The notes below the pieces were generated by a model. The model searched no databases, was not told the DNA's origin, and was given only the letters and a program-made list of their open reading frames with translations. Of a DNA stretch of 64,000 nucleotides, positions 61,125-64,000 are shown one piece after another (within the stretch, counting starts at the first letter, position 1; each line of letters begins with the position of its first letter). Source of the DNA: Plenodomus lindquistii (taxonomy: Eukaryota; Ascomycota; Dothideomycetes; Pleosporales; Leptosphaeriaceae); NCBI GenBank assembly GCA_025504975.1, contig JANUWI010000012.1:434001-498000 (forward strand). Reading direction: 5' to 3'. The position numbers and the translations under genes are program-made.

Positions 61125-61943
61125 CTAAGCCTTGAAAGCTATTTCATATTGTTAGCAGCTGGAATTTCAAATAGGGGAAGTTGGGGTAGACCTACCCTTA
61201 GCAGTGGCGCAAGCAGGGAGCTTGGAAAGCTTGCCCTGGTCGCCAGTGCAAGCAGTCTTTGTGTCGAGCTTGGAGCTGGAACCGTTGCCCTTGTTGACAC
61301 CCTTGTACTCGGCACAGACGTTCTTGGTGGTACCGCAGGATCCGGTGATGGAGGCGGTGTCGCCGAAGTTGCTGTTGATGCCAATGAGGTCGGAGGTGAC
61401 GCCAAAGGCGCGGATGTTGGAGGCGACGACCTTGCGGGGGCTCTTGGCCTCGTTGTTGGTGCAGTCTCCGCAGGAGCGGTAGAGCTTGCCGGCGTTGACA
61501 ATGGTGTAGTCCTTGATGGTTACGGTTCCTGCACCGTTGTGCTGGATGACCTTGTCCTTGGCCTCTGCTGCTCCACCACCCTGGATGAGGGCATTTCCTG
61601 TACCGAGGATCGAGACGGCATCTTCGCAAACGTCACGGAACCAGACGTTCTTGAGGGTACAAGAGCCAGTGCAGTGGACACCCTCGAGGGCGTTGGCGCC
61701 GATGATGACGTTGGAAAGCGTGGCGCCGTCGTTGAGAATGAAGACGGCGTTGTTGCTGCCAGTGTCCTCGTCAGAGTCGCATGGCTGGCCACGGTCGAAC
61801 TCCTTGTTGCCAAAGTCAACGCTGCCAGAGATGGTGCTTGCCTCGGGGAGCGAAACAATGGAACCCGAACGAGTAGGGATGTTGAGCGTCTGGGCAGAAG
61901 CAAGAGTGGCGGCAAGCGCGATGAGTGCGACGCGAGAGAGCAT
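61125..61943 (-). CDS. Secreted pectate lyase, polysaccharide lyase family 3
   Basis: Two minus-strand exons (61943-61196, 61138-61125) give 253 aa; the second exon is only 14 nt and yields the end AKAFKA. Signal peptide MLSRVALIALAATLASA. Family PL3 features: PCDSDEDTGSNNAVFILNDGATLSNVIIG, GVHCTGSCTLKNVWFRDVCEDAVSI, DKVIQHNGAGTVTIKDY, and cysteine-rich repeats (RSCGDCTNN, ITGSCGTTKNVCAEY). The protein is a small right-handed beta-helix that cleaves de-esterified pectin by Ca2+-dependent beta-elimination, typical of plant-associated fungi. The intron carries GTAGGT, GCTAAC and ATAG, supporting the tiny final exon; reading through gives a different C-terminus. Confidence 0.92.
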
Positions 61944-63719
61944 GTTGATAGCTGTTGATAGTATCGGAGATACGAAGATGGTAGATAGTCAAAGAAGTGA
62001 CGAAGCAGTGATCACCTGGATCTGAGATGTGAGAGAAGCTGAAGACTGAGTGATAGAACTGTGCTGTAGAGATACTGAAGAAGACGGCGACATGAGAGTT
62101 TTATACAAGACAGCCTGCAAGATGCCATACCCCTGTGCCTCTGTACGCATGGGTACCAGAAGGGTGGTGTGGTACCTAGGCACACCCACTGACCAGACCC
62201 AGGAGATTACGATAGGATGGAGAAACCGTCAATGTCCGCCAGCGCAGCCAAGGCGCTACCAGAAATGGTGGAGAAATGTTTCCCACCGTTATATTCGTGG
62301 ATTGAAAACGTGCGGTGGCGGATCTTCGAATCGTAGTGGCTACCGGTAGTATCACGCACACGATCAGCAACATCATGACTACAAGATGCAGTTTGCGTTT
62401 ACCCTAGATGAATCCCGCATTTCATTCGCGGGACTTTTGAGATGCTATTATTCCGTGCATGGCACTCTTCTGATCACGTTCCTTGGTGTTCATCTGCGAA
62501 GGAAGGTTCTGTATTACCATCGTATGCATAATGCACATTAGGTTGTACAGCGACACAGCCACAGATCGGAACATTTTTCTCCGCACTTTCTCGCAGGATG
62601 GCTCGGCATCGGGGGTGACACAACTTGGCGTTTCAGGGACATTTATTTGCTCGATTCAAGCATCGGCTTCTGAGGGGGCGACTGCATTAGGGCCATCACG
62701 GGTATTTTCTCCGTGTCCAGAAGTGATCGATGAATGTTCTAGTCCAGACCACAAGTCATTGTACTTTTGTAGTATCGTGTGATTGATCGTATGTCACATA
62801 CAGAGAATTATAGTGTTCCAATAGATCGTCTGAGTCGTGGATCTGGGTGTTGGTGCTCAGTACTAGTCAGTAGGCGCCTCGAAATTCCCATTGAGGAAGT
62901 TCAGTAACGGTAACGAAGTACTATACAACAGATGATAAGGGACATTCTAGGATAAGTGGGGTCATGCCAATCATCTGAAAGTTGGTGTGCTACCGCCAGG
63001 ATATTCAGACCATGATACACAGTATGTTGTGTCTATGATTGCAAGGGTACTTGCCATGATCAAAGGGGTTAGGCTGGGCACGAAACTCATTGTAGGCCTT
63101 CAATGGGAAGTGCTCGCCGGCTGCACGCGGTGAGGTGCACTTGTCGTGGTGATGTGATAGATAGAGTGAGCCCAGCCTCTACGGCGTCTTAAATCGACAA
63201 GGTTATTACTGAAAAGGGCCGTTGCGCACCCGGGTGTGCGTTCGGCGCTTCTGCGGCTATTTTACGTTTCGATGGAACTGGTCTGGACTATAATTTGGTA
63301 GTAGACAATGCTTGCTTGCACCTCGAGATGAACATACCTAGTTAGACCCATCATGGGTTCTGCAAGTTCAGAACATGGGTAACAATCCTCCCGAGATCAA
63401 ATCTTCCGCCATGTTCCTCACACCACGCCAGCAATCACCGACTCTCAGCAATCACGTGTTGCATGATCACATAGAAATTTTCATCGATAACATAGCACAG
63501 CTGCTCTTCGAAGAGGGTATGATCGCGTCAATGGAGCTCTGGTGGCGACCACACGTGATGTTCTGGCTGCTGGTGTGCTTTCAAGGTTGATAGGTATGCT
63601 GCTGCTGTTCATGACTGCCTTCGCCGGCGAGCTCATACTATGCGATGGTAGTGGATGACAGTGGAGCTTATACGCATATGAACTTGTTTGTCGTATAAGA
63701 CCAAAATCCCATAGGAAAA
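61944..63719. other. Intergenic, 1.8 kb
   Basis: Promoter and leader of the PL3 gene at the left; otherwise no supported gene. Confidence 0.5.
62099..62105 (-). promoter_or_regulatory. TATA box of the PL3 pectate lyase gene
   Basis: TATAAAA on the minus strand about 155 nt upstream of the ATG at 61943. Confidence 0.5.
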
Positions 63720-64000
63720 GTGCACCGAAGTCATCTCACAGCAAACGTGCATGACAATTATCTCACAGTAAGTGTGTATCAAAGTTGTCTTAAAGCAGAT
63801 ATGCATTGAAGTTGTCTTACAGTAAATATGTATTAGAGTTATTCTATACCAAACGTGCATCAAAAATATCTCACAGCAAATGGGCATTGAAGTCATAAAT
63901 GTGATCTCGTATCCCCAGACTTTCAGCCCTGTGCCCTGCAAGCTAAAACAGAGCCGCAAGCTGGCGCTCGGACTCCCGAGTCGCAACACGCAGCTCCCGC
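63633..64000 (-). CDS. Possible repeat-containing ORF, truncated by window end
   Basis: The minus frame is open from the window edge to a stop at 63633-63635 and encodes 9-residue repeats (MHICFKTTL-like, with Cys and His at fixed positions) from the 27-bp array, ending in about 30 non-repeat residues. No ATG is visible in the window. It could be chance, since a 27-bp array preserves any open frame. Confidence 0.25.
   Translation of the reverse strand, partial: GSCVLRLGSPSASLRLCFSLQGTGLKVWGYEITFMTSMPICCEIFLMHVWYRITLIHIYCKTTSMHICFKTTLIHTYCEIIVMHVCCEMTSVHFSYGILVLYDKQVHMRISSTVIHYHRIV
63720..63900. repeat. 27-bp minisatellite, about 6.7 degenerate units
   Basis: Units begin at 63720, 63747, 63774, 63801, 63828, 63855 and 63882 with consensus beginning GTGCAT and ending CTCACAGCAAAT-like. 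The period is a multiple of three, and the minus frame stays open through all units. Confidence 0.8.

Noticed and set aside
61119..61958. 279-aa plus-strand ORF, Gly/Val/Ala-rich
   Set aside because: Antisense shadow of the PL3 pectate lyase gene, which has signal peptide, conserved motifs and introns on the other strand.

Overview
The window is nuclear DNA of a filamentous ascomycete, most likely a plant-associated Dothideomycete of the Pleosporales type. The protein-coding genes have very short spliceosomal introns (about 37-130 nt) with GT..AG ends and CTAAC-like branch sites. The gene content includes ATG2, a UBE2C/Ubc11-type E2, ELL, a GH43 galactanase, a PL3 pectate lyase and a secreted phospholipase A2. 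No prokaryotic signals, tRNA, rRNA or CRISPR were found. The taxonomic call is inference from gene style, not from a marker gene.

Layout. 1-13.9 kb is conserved sequence: the 3' end of a prolyl 4-hydroxylase-like gene, a secreted PLA2, the E2 gene, a 4 kb gene-poor stretch, ELL, a DUF2237 protein and an uncharacterised conserved protein. 14.0-27.1 kb is an accessory island. It holds three paralogous kinase-like genes (two on the minus strand, one on the plus strand), interleaved with four paralogous genes that look like PD-(D/E)XK nuclease-fold proteins, plus a decayed fragment of the second family. 29.5-31.3 kb carries a seven-exon MFS anion transporter. 32.6-39.2 kb is a second accessory zone: a four-finger Cys-rich protein, an unknown gene, and a decaying unknown gene with in-frame stops. 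39.5-54.0 kb returns to conserved genes: PhyH dioxygenase, a coiled-coil protein, ATG2 and an ADGF-type adenosine deaminase. 54.3-64 kb holds a small hypothetical gene, a broken 2EXR-like gene, a secreted GH43 galactanase, a secreted PL3 pectate lyase, and long empty stretches ending in a 27-bp minisatellite.

The most interesting part is 14.0-27.1 kb. Two unrelated families, one with kinase landmarks (beta3 Lys, DFE, sometimes catalytic Asp/Asn) and one with nuclease landmarks (PD..., ExK, QxxxY), have each expanded locally. They sit partly as divergent pairs, and their members range from motif-intact to degenerate. One kinase-like gene has a single TGG-to-TAG nonsense change at a Trp that its two paralogues keep. 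Together this looks like a fast-evolving, birth-and-death, possibly conflict- or effector-related system; that function is inference. Gene models were assembled by eye from reading frames, splice signals and paralogue alignment. Spans given are start codon to stop codon.
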